Origin: Glandiceps talaboti
Taxonomy: Eukaryota; Hemichordata; Enteropneusta; Spengelidae
NCBI RefSeq assembly: GCF_964340395.1
Contig: NC_135551.1
Coordinates: 13,491,003-13,555,002, forward strand
Length of the DNA stretch: 64,000 bases
Direction: 5' to 3'
The position numbers and the translations under genes were made by a program. Below are positions 24,932-38,336 of the stretch, piece by piece. Positions within the stretch are counted from its first letter, which is position 1. Every line of letters starts with the position of its first letter. Below the pieces are notes generated by a model. That model was not told the origin of the DNA, made no database searches, and saw nothing but the letters and a program-made list of their open reading frames with translations.

Positions 24932-26700
24932 AAAATAAATTGACTTACGCATAGTATAATGCACCCTGCACAGTATTGAATCACCTGTTGGTAAATATAT
25001 TACGTAGCAATACACAAAGTACGACGATGTAATAAATCCAACCAAATTATTTTTGGAGGGTTCGGACCCAAACATCAGCGCCTATATCGTTCTGTATGTG
25101 CTATATTTATCAAATCGCTTCCAAAAATGTTGACAATCTATTTCACGTAAAAATTAACTGTGTTTTTTTATATGTCTCCCATATTCGAACATCTCGCGTT
25201 ACATTCTGTGCAATGGAAAAAGTGATGGTGACGTTTGTCTGGTTGCGGATGGTAATTCTGTCGTAAACGTTCTTGTTTTTAAAAAAAATGTACATGTGTT
25301 TTTAGAGTTCGTATATTATTGGCCTATTAACAACATATGTACGAACTCCTATGGTTTGAGTATTCATTAATGCACTGTCAATATCGTATCACGTTGTGCG
25401 GGCTATATGGAACAAGCTATAGGCTTAATAATAGCCGCTAGCCTCTGCCACGCTAATAGCCTATTTAACACACTACTTAATAGATTCTCAACATTCGCTT
25501 TTAATTTCGTGTAATGTATTGTAAAATACCATTTGTGCCGACGAAACAGCATTACCATAAGGCAGCTTTCAAAACCTATATTATATGTGCTAGATCGAGT
25601 AGCGCGCTTTCTGCATAAAATATACACTGTACATTGCATGTTACAGGTATGTATGTATGTATGTATGTATGTATGTATGTATGTATGTATGTATGTATGT
25701 ATGTATTTTTTTGTATAAGTAGTAAGACGGCAAGGAATTAAAAAAAGTACTGGTTTAAAAACTGGTTTAAAAACACAACGACGGGTTTACACATACACTT
25801 TACGAAAAGTGTAGATTGTTCTATAACGTGCATTGGGTATATTTGCACTCCGATACATGGGACCTCCATTTTACGTCCTGTCCGAGGGACAAAAGTAAAG
25901 AATAAAAAAGGAATCAAAATACATGAGACATACAAGTTTACAAATATCCAAACGTTCTACAGAGGAGGCAACATGCATTGCTGGAAACCGAAGTGACCAG
26001 TAAAAGAACTAGACCCTACCAGAGAATTACAGCACCAGGTGTTACTGCACTGTTTTCTGGCAGTTTAAGGAACAGGTCCAGCCAGCTCATGAATCACAAG
26101 TGCTCTAGTAAGCCAGGTGAATTGCCTACATCACTTGAAACACCCAGTCACGCATACAGACTAAGTACACCGATATCATCTTTGGTACTTCGAACCGCTG
26201 ATATGTTGTACATACAGGTGTTGAATATGAAATATGATGACCCCTGCACTCTGAAGGTCATTGTGTAATGTCAACCACGCCATGATGGCCACAATTTTAT
26301 TTTCTTTAAACATTAGGCAAGTAAGATGGAACATGCAACAGCATATCTAAATATAGTAACCTGTTGTTGCTTTTATAGTAATTAATGTCAAATTCAGTAG
26401 GACATGTGGACATTCAGGATGAAAATTCAATTTTTTTTTTCAAATTTCCTGACATTTCCTGCAAGGATGCACCACCACTTCGTGTCATCGTGATTGTATC
26501 CTTGATCTATCTTTATGATTCATGATTAATGATTTTCGGTATTAGGCAATGTCTTACGTTTGCATATTTCATATAGTATGGTATATTTAATTTGTCAATT
26601 AAGGGATGCATCAGGTATGTAAGCTAGAATTTTGCATTCCAACAATTACAGTGTGGGAGCAACCATACGTTAACTGAATGTGCTCGCCAAGGGTAAACAC
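24143..26700. other. Intergenic desert with (CTG/TTG)n and (TATG)n tracts
   Basis: Simple repeats at 24850-24929 (TTG/CTG trinucleotide) and 25647-25706 (TATG). Segment 24955-25045 resembles 15440-15545. An open frame at 25978-26268 (plus, 96 codons) shows no recognisable domain, and I do not call a gene. Confidence 0.5.
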
Positions 26701-26769
26701 ATATACATATGTTTGTTCCTACATACACTAATTATTCTAATGCAAAATTTTGAGCCATAACTACCACAC

Positions 26770-27560
26770 ATTTTTTGACAGCCCATACGGTATTGTCCAA
26801 TATGAAAGGGAAACGATGTTCTCTAATTATCAAAAATCATTACTAATGCAGCAACATATTAAAACTAAAAGTCAAGTCGAGTCATCAACCATAAATTAGG
26901 GTTTATCTACATACCGAATTATATAGAATTTGACAAGGGCATTCTAATGATATAGCCTAATTACTAACAACAATTAGAAATTCTGATCAACATTAGTGTT
27001 AAAAGCTACATTACCAAGTGCTCTGTTAACACCAATTAGAAAATTACAAGAAATGAACAACATGCCGTATTAAGAGATGGCATTATGACCAACGTTGTTA
27101 TTTGTGCAAATCTCTCATTAATATCATTGAATGTTTATTAAATGTACTCAATTGTCTTTGAATTGAACCAGCCATATGTTGAGGAAACGATGACGTAAAA
27201 ACAGACAGAGAGACAGAGAGTGAGAGAAACAAACACACACACACGCACGCATGCGCGCACGCAAACAAAAAACAAATACGCACACACACACATACATACA
27301 CACATACATACACACATACATACATACATACATACATACATACATACATACATACATACATACACATACACATACATACATACGTACGTACGTACATACA
27401 TACATACATACATACATACATACATACATACATGCATACATACATAAATACATACATACATACATACATACATACATGTATTTCATACATTCATACATAC
27501 ATACATACATACATACATCACTAAAACAGAATCTCCCCTAGCGAAGGTAGGTAATAAAAT
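26770..27560 (-). repeat. Composite repeat copy: head, tetranucleotide tract, ~145-bp satellite (reversed)
   Basis: On the minus strand: head CCTACCTTCGCTAGGGGA (about 27532-27549), (TATG)n over 27518-27277, GTCTGTTTTTACGTCATCG, TTAATGAGAGATTTGCACAAATAA, then satellite-like units to about 26770 (plus strand catattctaatgatatagcctaattac type). Same order as 28798-29720. Confidence 0.7.
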
Positions 27561-28535
27561 GGTACAGGAATGGAGACAGTGAGACTTTCATTTCATTAGG
27601 AATACCATATGTTTTCAAGGCTGTACAGTTATATGATTTATTTTCAACTGGTTATGAAGATACAATAATAGACCTTTTCCGGTTGAGTTGCAGGGTCACA
27701 ATGTGTATATGTTATATCTTTTTAGTTTGTTTTGGAATGTATGAAACCCAATCTATTTCAGTGATGCCGAACATACGTACATCTACTGGTTAAGAGCATA
27801 CGGTATGAATTAGCCTCAACCATGTTCCTTCGACGTCCATTTAAATTTTTTTTTTCATGTTTGAAAACTGAATATTAGTGTCAGACTTACTATTTGGAAA
27901 AAAAATCCATGCACAGAAAGTGTCCACACGAGACGACATTGTTCTCAGTAATATTCATAAAAACGCCATTGGTTGTATACTGAATACTTTATGAAATAAA
28001 TTATATTACGTCAGATATGTGCAAATTATATTTCACATCTGTACATGTAATGTCCTTTTATAAATTATTCTATCCTGTTAAATTTTACATCGGTACCACA
28101 TAAATGACATTTACGCTTTGAAAAGTGCATCTATATCAGTGATCCTATAGAAAGAATCTCAATGTAAAAGTACATGCTGAGTATGAATATGTATTGTACA
28201 CTGTTTTGGAAATTAGTGATATAGCAATATGTTATATCTGTGATGGAGTAAACAGTGTATATTCACACATTTTCCTATCTAATCTTGCAATGTTTTGCAT
28301 CCCATCGTTGCCAAATTGGATCTTGCTTTTGGGTAAGGAAATATAGGGAGAGCTACAGTTTTGAAAATGGAATTGGAGAAGGTCACATTTTATGCCATAG
28401 TTCAATAGTCTGGACCTGATCTCCCGCGTAATTACTGAAGGTTCCCCAAAGCTTGTCAGCTACATTAACAAATCCGAGTTCTGAGATGAAAAAAACCGCT
28501 TACCTATTGATAATAGTAAGTTCGAGTAACACGAT
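27561..28535. other. Intergenic, no feature recognised
   Basis: AT-rich unique sequence without coding potential, repeats or inverted structures that I could support. Confidence 0.5.
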
Positions 28536-28675
28536 CAAGGGTGCGTATTACTTATGAGTAACGTTATGCCAGTTCAAACCGATAGGCTTAAATTTGTCAA
28601 ACTGCCGCCTAGTGGTCAACCTGAACAGACACTGTCAACCTGAACGTTACTCGTGATAAGTAATACGAACCCTTG
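28536..28675. mobile_element. Small inverted-repeat element (arms about 33 bp)
   Basis: The left arm CAAGGGTGCGTATTACTTAT (from 28536) is complementary to the right arm ending CGTATTACTTATCACGAGTAACG read on the other strand (28642-28675), with a 2-3 base gap. The interior has a direct repeat of GTCAACCTGAAC. Looks like a MITE; no target duplication was clear. Confidence 0.6.
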
Positions 28676-28797
28676 GTTGTGGTACAAAATCATATTATTA
28701 ATATTATCTTTATGTTTTACCGACCTGATGAACGTGTTTGAGAACATTTACCTATGTTATCTTTCATGCTTCAATATTTTTCCACACATTTTTTTTA

Positions 28798-28835
28798 CCT
28801 CCCGTAAGGGAAAGTTATGTTATGTTATGTTATGC

Positions 28836-28898
<63 letters not shown>

Positions 28899-29720
28899 AG
28901 CCTCTGTCTGCTGTGGACACAATATCTCAAAAACTACTATTATATTGATTCTAATGGAACTTGCTACACATCTTCCATATGCTAATGAAATCCACTGATT
29001 AGATTTTGGTAAACATCAAATGAATAGTAATTAGTAATTTGCATTAATGTTTTTTAGCAATTAGGCTATATCTTTTGAACCATACTTCAGATTCAATATA
29101 ATTTGGTACATACGTTAACCACAACAAAACACATGTCACATAAAGTTAAATTTGTTGATATAGCTTTAAAGCTTTCATTTACAGTCTGCATAATTAATGG
29201 TTTTCGGTAATTAGGCTATATCTTAAGAATGCACACTTCAATTGCAATATAATATAGTACATATGTTAACCATAACAAAGCACGTACGTCCTATAACGTT
29301 TGTTGAATCATGATCATGGAGATTACAGGTTTTCGGTAATTAGGCTTTTTTTTTAAAGAATGCACACTTCAATTTCAATATTATTTAGTACATTAGTTAA
29401 CCATAACAAATTTCATATGTCCCATGAAGTTTGTTGATGTAGTTTACAGTTTTGAATAATAAGTTGCATAGTGAATGGTTTCATTAATTAGTTTTTTATG
29501 TAGCATTCAATTGTGACGTGTACATAAATTATTATTTTGATAATTAGGCAATATCTTACGAATGCAGGCTTTGTTAATTTCGTAGATTTACTGGTGATAA
29601 AGACGTGCATGTGTCATTTAAAGCTTGATAATGTAACTTAGAAGCTAAACATTTAATTTGCATAAGTAATGATCTTCTTGATAATTAGGCAATATTTAAC
29701 TCTGTAAGCGTCAAATTTCA
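28798..29720 (+). repeat. Composite repeat copy: head, (TCTG)n, tail, ~145-bp satellite units
   Basis: Head CCTCCCGTAAGGGAAAG (28799-28815), TTATG repeats, (TCTG)n at 28836-28898, then GTGGACACAATATCTCAAAAACTACT and ATTCTAATGGAACTTGCTAC. From about 28985 to 29720 come several degenerate units, each carrying TTTTCGGTAATTAGGCTATATC and CATATGTTAACCATAACAAA variants. These are the reverse complement of the units at 58895-60310. Confidence 0.8.
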
Positions 29721-29871
29721 TACACTTTCATATCATTAATTAAGTGGTAAATCATGTACTAGCTATAGTTCAGAATTTTGCATTTCACAGAATGGATGTA
29801 ATATATTCAGGTATAAGTTGCATCAACAAAATATTAAACATGTAATTAATTTTATTTGTATAAATAAAGTT

Positions 29872-30541
29872 GCTACTTTTTCCGGTGCAATATTTGCAAT
29901 ACTAATAATGTTATAGGGACAACAGATGTTTCAATGACAGAAAACTCGGCGTCAGTTACCCTCTGATTAGTATTTGGACAGGATTTATTTTCAACAGTCG
30001 AGCATAAATCGATAATTAAACAATACTTTGCAGGCAAATCATATTAATATTAATACAAATTGTTACGTATGAATATACATGAACATTAAATTCTTTAAAG
30101 CAATCATCGGCCATTTCTAGATTTATCGATTTATGCTCGACTGTTGAAAATAAATCCTGCCCAAGTACTAATCAGAGGGTAACTGACGCCGAATTTTCTG
30201 TCATTAAAACATCTGTTGTTCTTCCTATAACATTAATGGTATTGCAAATATTGCACCGGAAAAAGTACTGTACTGTACTGACACTGATGGGAAAATACAT
30301 AGTTATGGTTGTTTGATGACACAATTGTGGTTCTTTATGGCAAGTCGTGAAACATATTCAGTGGTCCCTTTGACCGTGCGCCACTTGTACACTTTTCATT
30401 CCAATTCAGCATGAGATCAATGTGGAGGAATGTTGTATTTGATTGCGGCGAAGCCACTTATCTAGAAAATGGCCGATGATTGCTTTGAAGAATTTAATGT
30501 TCATGTATATTCATACTTAACAATTTGTATTAATATTAATA
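29872..30541. repeat. Nested inverted repeats (two arm pairs)
   Basis: Outer-left pair: 29872-30015 against 30123-30268, about 145 bp per arm with scattered mismatches (TTTTTCCGGTGCAATATTTGC at one end, CAGTCGAGCATAAATCGATAA at the other). The spacer of that pair (about 30043-30125) is itself repeated inverted at 30457-30541 (CGGCCATTTTCTAGA). The result is an interlocked fold-back block, probably element inserted into element. Non-coding. Confidence 0.75.
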
Positions 30542-31194
30542 GGATTGGCCTGCCATTCTAGTGTACATTATTTGTGAATCGTTTAACATGGGATAATTCA
30601 AGAACTTGTTGTGAATGTACTGTATATGGTAAACATTTACATCTTGTATCGTGCACTGTTTAGTGTATTCCAAGTACAATGTGCTTTTAACATTTAGACG
30701 CATTCTACTTATCACAACACCATTATGCAAATGAAAAGATAACCATAAGAATACCAAACCACATGCAGTGTTATATTTTCCATCAAATGTTACTTCACAA
30801 ACAATGTCCATTTCTCTTGTGCCTTTTAAAACTCGTTCAGTTCCACTTTAATCGATGGCAAAAGTAGAGATTGAAACGTATATATTTGTAGGATATCACA
30901 CACTGACGACATATTTTATACACTTAGGGATTTTTCCGGGCGTTTCATTTGATGCATGTAGAACACATCAGAACAATTCTCCATAGTACCAAGTAAGCAT
31001 GCATCCTATAAAATTATCATCCTCATTACTCGCGTGTTAGCTTTGCACCATGATTCACACCATGGTGTATATATATATATCCAATGTTCGTAGGAAGTAC
31101 TTTGTGTTGGATTTCTCAAGCAGTAAAATTCTTATCAAAGGTCGAAGGTTGAAGTTTAAAATGCCATATCTTCCAGGCCAATTGTAAACAATGT

Positions 31195-31910
31195 CGATAT
31201 TATACATAAGCTTTAGCCCTATTAATGAATAGAATATATAATAATATAGTCGTTCTCAGAAAGTTTGAAGAGACGTGTCGTTTAATAGTTGCCACAGCAA
31301 TATTCTGGAAAAATTAACTATCCTGTCGATATGTTGTACATGTCAAAGCGAAACGTAATGCACTATACTTGTAGTATTTGAAAAATAAAGGAAGCATCTG
31401 TCACCAAAGTCTCAATATCTCCAGATTTGAAATACATAGAATGTTTGTAATTTTAGATTTCGACATCAAAGATGTTGTCATGGATACTCTAACCAACCAA
31501 CCAACCAACCAACCAATCAACCAACCAACCAACCAACCAGCCAACCAACCTTGTAGGGAATTCGATGCAAATGCATCAGTGTGTTGAATGCTACAGTATG
31601 TATTTAACACTTGAGTGGTTTGATATCTTGTATCGCTTTCGCAAATAGTCACCAGTTCTTTTTATTGTGTTCTGTATAATGTATTGTTACCAGTGTATAT
31701 GGATAATGTCTGCATGTGTTCGGTTTACATACTCCATTTTTATGTGTCTTTTCAGGGTTAACACTTCAAACCCAAGAGTGTATAACCTTGACAACGTAAC
31801 GAAGCCAGTTATATGTAGCCACACTTGAAGTAATCCCTTTACTGCCAATGAAAACATAATTATGACTTGCGTTCATTCTAGACCTAACAACTCATAACCA
31901 CTATCACACA
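31195..31910. repeat. Segmental duplication, copy 1 (partner 37325-38010)
   Basis: Matches the partner in the same orientation over about 700 bp, including ATAGTCGTTCTCAGAAAG, CCACAGCAATATTCTG, the (CCAA)n tract at 31491-31551 and GATGCAAATGCATCAGTGTG. No coding region. Spacing between copies is about 6.1 kb. Confidence 0.8.
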
Positions 31911-32034
31911 CAAACTAAAACTATTGTCGCAACATGTTGGTATGGCAGTGATAAGATATTGAATGGACGTCACGTTAATCAAAGCCTCAATAGGGTGTCG
32001 TCTTGGAACACTTAGTCTAGTTTATTGACAGACA

Positions 32035-32134
32035 GACATGCATACATACATACATACATACATACATGCATACATACATACATACAGATAGATAGATAGA
32101 TAGATAGATAGATAGGTAGATATATAGATAGATG

Positions 32135-32192
<58 letters not shown>

Positions 32193-32250
32193 CAGATAGA
32201 TGGATGGATGGATGGATGGATGGATGGATGGACGGACGGACGGACGCATG
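32035..32250. repeat. (CATA)n-(GATA)n-(GGAT)n-(GGAC)n microsatellite
   Basis: Graded tetranucleotide tract changing by point mutation from CATA to GATA to GGAT to GGAC. A long minus-strand open frame over 32022-32717 consists of this repeat and the next one plus a short unique middle, and is not a gene. Confidence 0.95.
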
Positions 32251-32393
32251 TGGGCTAGTGTTCTATTCCAGAATATTACCGTTCGGGAATGGAGTATTGG
32301 CTTACACGCGACTGTGCACTGTATACGTACTCGTCTTCTTCCACTTTTATGTATGCATTGCTGATTGAACACTCTACTTGGCGAAAGAAGAAT

Positions 32394-32396
<3 letters not shown>

Positions 32397-32487
<91 letters not shown>

Positions 32488-32709
32488 CTATATATATATA
32501 TATATATATAGCTATAGACATACATACATACATACATACATACATACATACATACATACATGCATACACACACACATACATACATACATACATACATACA
32601 TACATACATACATACATACATACATACATACATACATACATACATACATACATACACACATACATACATACATACATACATACATACATACATACATACA
32701 TACATACAC
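32397..32709. repeat. (CT)n-(TA)n-(TACA)n compound microsatellite
   Basis: About 310 bp; the TA part contains two AGCTAT interruptions. Same CT-then-TA order as at 1402-1576. Confidence 0.95.
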
Positions 32710-33449
32710 AGAGACAAAATGTTGATACTTGTCTGAAGTGCATGGTGGCATGTTTGTAAGGAAATTATTGCATTAGGGTTTAACCATTTGATTGGGGAGG
32801 GGGGCTGGCGGATTTGGACTTAATTTCGCATTATAAGCAACAACAGTTGAATATAAGCTTGTGTGAGGGAGCCAAGTGTTTTGGTTTGTTTCAGCATTTG
32901 CCAACAGTTAGTATATACCTTTGATAAGAAACTTTGAAAGTTTAGGTGCCGCCGCCGCCTACGGCAGCACCAATCACACATGTACCCGGGAATTTGACAT
33001 TTGTAGCTAGTTTCTGCACTTGCATTACAACAATATTTCTTTACCTTATACCCTGGAAACAAATTTTATTTTCTGTCTTCAGTTGGTCAGTATACTTTTT
33101 CCCTGCTATTGGCCGGCAACAATTTGTTTCTCGAAAATCCTTCAGCCTCCCACCCCACCCCACTCTCGCCGAAATCACATGGTGAACCCCCTAGGCTTGC
33201 ACTTCAATCTATCAATCTTGCTCTGTCAATATTTGAATATTCTAATTTGAAATGAATGTTTTAGCATAAATCCTTAGAATGAAATATCCAAAACTGATCC
33301 TAATATAGCCAGCTATTACTTTATATAGCCGTCGTTTGTAAAGCGAATATTTGTTTATATAATTCCTCAACAGGAAAGCAGGACAGAAAGAGAATCCCAA
33401 ATTATTCCTGGAAAAAGCATTATATTGAATTCCATACCTGTTATGTTTT

Positions 33450-33640
33450 CCGTCGTTTTCCATATTGGTTTCTTCCCATCAGATGCACAGCAATTTACAG
33501 ATTGGAAGAACAGTTTTAGTGTGGCCTTTTAAGTCGATGTCAGTTTCCACATCCTCTATTTCTTGCGAGACTTCAAAATTTTCGCGATTTTATAATTTTT
33601 TTCTCGAACAGAATTGGAAGAAATTGAAAACGAAAGTACT
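33450..33640 (+). repeat. 220-bp dispersed repeat, copy 2
   Basis: Contains GGTTTCTTCCCATCAGATG, TCGATGTCAGTTTCCACATC and TCTTGCGAGACTTCAAAATT. Direct match to 41765-41985 and inverted match to 22225-22445. Confidence 0.75.
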
Positions 33641-34599
33641 TCACGCTGTTAGCAGAAAATATTAAATACGTACACTTTTGAACTGAATTTCATTCCCAGT
33701 ACGTATATGCGGAGTTCCAACCCGAGTACTTCGCCCATCGGTCATAATATCAGGATATTTAAGTTTACTGAAAAAAGAGTGTAGCTGTAATCTATGCAAA
33801 TACATATTTGGAACGTGACTTCAAAATGATAAAAAAATTGCTGCTGTGACCTTGTCAACCAACACACATCATGTCATGTATTTGCTATGTCCTTCATTGA
33901 AGGATTTCATGAATGTGTTATCCAGTAATTATTCATACATTATCACAATTGATGACGTCATCAATCTACATCATCCTGATATTGATTCCTACAATGGTAA
34001 TGGCTACTTTATCTCATTAATTGAACAAGAAATTTAGGCAAGTAAGCACCATACTTATAGGTGCATCATTATAGCTAAAATGACGTATGCATGGTGTTTC
34101 ACTCTTGGGATATTACGTTTTTGACACAGAGCTAGTCATAGTTCGACCCTAGACGAACAATAACAGAGACACAACAAACACAACAGGAGGATCCTTTGCC
34201 CAATCACACTGAATAGTGATAAGCATTGCTATTCTTTCACAGTGCAGTAAAAGCAGGCTTCTAACGAAAACATTACACATGGACTGGATTATTTTAATGT
34301 CTTCAGTTGTTTATTTTCTAAGTGGTAATCAACAATTTAACTTGACTACCTCTACATCCCCACTGCGCACGGCACCTATGTAATTGTTTCTTTTGCATTA
34401 GAAGTTGTCTGAGGGTGTGTAATAATTGTCATGCTGCACGAGTGAAACACCAAGCCTACATCATTTCAGCTGTACTGGTGATGATTCCCATTTTCATATT
34501 CCTGTACATTGTTTAATTGGTGAGAGCAAGGAAACAATTTTTAACGGAAGTTATAGTCTTACATTTACATTATGAATATGAAATATTATATCATAGCGA
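33641..34599. other. Intergenic, no feature recognised
   Basis: An open frame at 33846-34037 (plus) shows no domain and has repeat-like composition; not called. Confidence 0.45.
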
Positions 34600-35300
34600 T
34601 ATATTTTATAGTCCATACACAAATCAGAAAAGTGAACTTTTTCGTTAAGTTAATCTTCTTTTGTCTAATAGAACAATATCTTATTGTTATCAGTCGACCT
34701 GAAGAAGCATCCAGGATAGGACGTGAGACTATTGTTATACAAAACAACACCAAGTCCAGTAACAAGTTCATTAGGATAGAGTAGAGTAGAGTAGAGTAGA
34801 GTAGAGTAGAGTAGAGTAGAGAGTAGTGTAGATCATATACCATTCATATTTGAATAATATAAATGAATTAATTTAGGATAATATTTACGCAAAGTCTTAC
34901 TAATCTAGATTTCTACGAAGTTTAAGTCTAGTTTTGAGACCAGATGTAAACTGAAATGCCTTCCGTAGGGTTTGATTTTCCGTATCCTTTGACATCATTA
35001 ACATTTTTTATCGCCAATAATTATAATATACCAGATTATATTAACTTTAAAGTTTGTCTAATACCAAAAAAATCATTCATTATTCAAAAGTCTCATTATT
35101 ATGCATCAGCAAAATTATTTAATTATGCAAATTACTCATTAGATAAAACTAAAGCAAAGCTTTATAATAACTAATTATACGAAATTTTAAGCTTGTATTA
35201 TTAAGATATTTCCTAATTATTGAAGATCATTAATTATGCAAATAATTACTGTAATTCAAATCAACAAGCTTTACAGGACACATACCCTTACAAAATATTT
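34600..35300 (+). repeat. TAGAG-containing element, copy 1, followed by satellite units
   Basis: Begins with GTGAACTTTTTCGTTAAGTTAATC, then CGACCTGAAGAAGCATCCAG and GGACGTGAGACTATTG, a (TAGAG)n tract (34777-34824), and the block TTTCTACGAAGTTTAAGTCT with GTAAACTGAAATGCCTTCCG. From about 35085 come two degenerate satellite-type units (AATTATGCAAATTACTCATT). Copies 2 and 3 are at 39640-40479 and 40480-41240. Confidence 0.8.
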
Positions 35301-36119
35301 TGGATATTCTAAGTATATATGTATATAAATATATATCTTGAGAACATAAATGATATATGTATACAACATAAAAAATGTCGACTAAGAATTCAACATTGCC
35401 ATTGATTTTCTTTCCAAAAATGTCTCAATAGCGATGTTATATGTAGGAGTACCTTATTGTGTATGTTTTCCAAAAGAGTTTTTCCTCAAACTGGTTATAT
35501 AATTGTTGCCAAAAATGCCAAACCTTCGCAAATATATGTATATTTAAGATAGTAATTTCAATGTTTTGCTTGGAAGGCATGTTTGTATTTGGAATTAGCA
35601 CCATCAAATTGCCCTAAAGAAAGCTGCTTTCCAACTTTTACCGAAAATGGTCCACAACATTCAAATTTCTTAAGATCGGGACTAGACTATAAAGTTGCAC
35701 TTTTTTTCTAATGTTGTCTTTTTTGGGTCAAAGGTGTTTATCGGTAATGGAAGATCTAACTGGTCTACATGTACATTTGTATTTCGGGAACGATGAGCAA
35801 TCGACAAAGGGCGAAACTATGATATAGTCAAAGATTTTCAAGATATAGCAGACGATATAAAATTTCGTTATTAAATAGCTGAATTCACAATTCGTACAAA
35901 ACATTAAATACAAATTTAGCTAGGTGAGCTTTGTGAATACGTGTTATCTCTGAAATAAAAAAAGAAAAGAAAACGTGTTCATACATTTGTAGACACTTTG
36001 GCGCATATAAGATCGAAGTGATGAAACATTTTCTTTATCTCGTATTTTAATGAATACATGGGCGTGCCATTTATTTACTCCTGTAATTTCTCTACGTATT
36101 TTTCGTAAATAAATCCATG
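35301..36119. other. Intergenic, no feature recognised
   Basis: AT-rich unique sequence without gene, repeat array or hairpin that I could support. Confidence 0.45.
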
Positions 36120-36176
36120 TTTATCTTCCCTAAGGAAGTACAATATCATGCTTCTGTCTGTCTGTCTGTCTGTCTG

Positions 36177-36223
<47 letters not shown>

Positions 36224-36265
36224 ATGTATGTATGTATGTATGTATGTATGTATGTATGTACGTTA

Positions 36266-36308
<43 letters not shown>

Positions 36309-36700
36309 ATGTATGTATGTATGTATGTATGTATGTATGTATGTATGTGTGTGTCTGTATGTCTGTCTGTCTGTCTGTCTGTGGACAGAATGTCAGAAAT
36401 ACCGCTGTATCGATTCTAATGAAACTTGCTGCTCATCTTTCCTATGGTAAAAAAAAGAACTGATTAGATCGTGGTAAACATCCTATGAATAATAATGATT
36501 AACTAGCCTAATTAACGATTTTCAGTAATTAGACTATCTATAAAGGGCAAGGTTTAAATGCTATATATAATTTGGTACATATATTTGTGATACCAAAGCG
36601 AACACATTTTTACTTTTAATTTTAGTTTTAATTAGCTATTTGCATATTTTTGGTGATAAGACTTTGGGAAAACAGAATTCCGCGTGACCTTTCCTAATTT
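36120..36700 (+). repeat. Composite repeat copy: degenerate head, (TCTG)n/(TATG)n, tail, satellite unit
   Basis: TTCCCTAAGGAAGTACAATATC is a degenerate head; the tetranucleotide tract covers 36148-36382, alternating TCTG and TATG blocks. Then CTGTGGACAGAATGTCAGAA and GATTCTAATGAAACTTGCTGC match the 28.9-kb copy, followed by one satellite-like unit (CGATTTTCAGTAATTAGACTAT). Confidence 0.75.
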
Positions 36701-37324
36701 TAATATTGACCCAACGTTAAGTGAACGTTTCACATTACATGTTGTGTTGGCCATGAATAGACTGCATCTGTTTGAAATCTTTCTCAAGAATTCGCCAAGA
36801 TAAATTCATACTATCTCTTCACTATCTCATTCTCAATCAAAATTGGAAATATAGTATTTCTGTATTTCTATGTTCATAGTGAGGAACGTGTTTACACACC
36901 CGCATCTCTGTTTGCCGTGTGAGAGCATGAGATGAGAATATCTTCACCCATGGTCAAACCAGCTTCAACTCCCGGGTCATGTCACCCGTTGTTACCAAAA
37001 ATCCTTCAATACTCAAAGACCTTGCCAATTTGTTACTATATATGGTAATAAAAAACACGTACGTGAAATTGTGAAATTTGTCAAAAATCAAATTCACTGT
37101 GGTTTAAATTTCAGAGAGTCATTTCGAAGGTAGCAAAGAGACTAATATTGTGTTTATTTTAGTAATAAAATCACATATTCATATTTTATTCTTGGGAATA
37201 CAAACTATCGCATCATAGTTCATACTTTTCCATTTCAAAAGTGATGTTTCCCACAACATAATAACAAAACAGAGCTCACCTTTAGGGGTGAATTCTCTAT
37301 TTAAAAAAATAACGAATCATTTTC

Positions 37325-38010
37325 ATATTACCCATAAGCGCTAGCCCTTTTAATGAACAAATTATATAATACTATAGTCGTTCTCAGAAAGATTGATAAG
37401 ACACGTCGTTTGATAGTTGTCACAGCAATATTCTGAAACAATAAACTATCCTGTCGATATGTCGTATACGTCAAAGCGAAATTTAAAGCACTATATACTT
37501 GTAGTATTTGTAAAATAAATTTAAAGGCAGCATCTGTCACCAAATCTCAATAACTCCAGATTGATCCACATGGAATGTTTCTAATTCCAGATTTCGACAT
37601 CAATGGTGTTGTCATAGACACTCTAACCTACCAACCAACCAACCAACCAACCAACCACCCATCAAGCTTGTAGGGAATGTGATGCAAATGCATCAGTGTG
37701 TTGAATGCTACAGTGTGTATTTAACACTTGAATGGTTTGATATTTTGTGCTGCTTTCGAAAATAGTCAATTCTTTATTTTGTTCTGTATTGGTAACAGCG
37801 TATATGGATAATGTCTGTATGTGTTCGGTTTACACATTCCATTTTTATGTGTCCTTCAGAATTACCACTTCAAAGCCAAGAGTGTATAACCTTGAAAACG
37901 TAACGACGGCCAGTTAGATGTAGCCGCAATTGACATAATCCATTTACTGCCAATGAAAACAGCATTATGACTTACGTTCATTCTAGACCTAACAACTCAC
38001 CACGATCACA
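37325..38010. repeat. Segmental duplication, copy 2 (partner 31195-31910)
   Basis: Same order of landmarks as copy 1, including a shorter (CCAA)n tract at 37626-37663 and GATGCAAATGCATCAGTGTG. Indels are small and scattered. Confidence 0.8.
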
Positions 38011-38336
38011 TACTGTCCTGCTTATTAATAACTGACTTGTGGTTAGTCATACAATGCAACAACACTAATTAGTATCCTTAAACGATTGCTCCAAACGCAA
38101 ACTTGAAAAGTGTACATTTTTCAACTTCACACTTCACGTGAGCCTAATAAGAGGCCATAGGTACCTAGAAGTTTGTATCTCACTCCGTCTCTGTTCAATA
38201 ATGGTTTAAGTGTCCTGATGTAAATGGCTTTTACTTTTTTTACTTTACTTTTTACTTTATCAAGGTAATTGACAGAATGCTTGAAGACTTCTGATGCATT
38301 GAAGCCTCTGCGTATCTGAACACTAGTTTATTTAAG

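Noticed and set aside
25978-26268. Plus-strand 96-codon frame as a small gene
   Set aside because: No start context, domain, signal peptide or paralog; surrounded by repeats.
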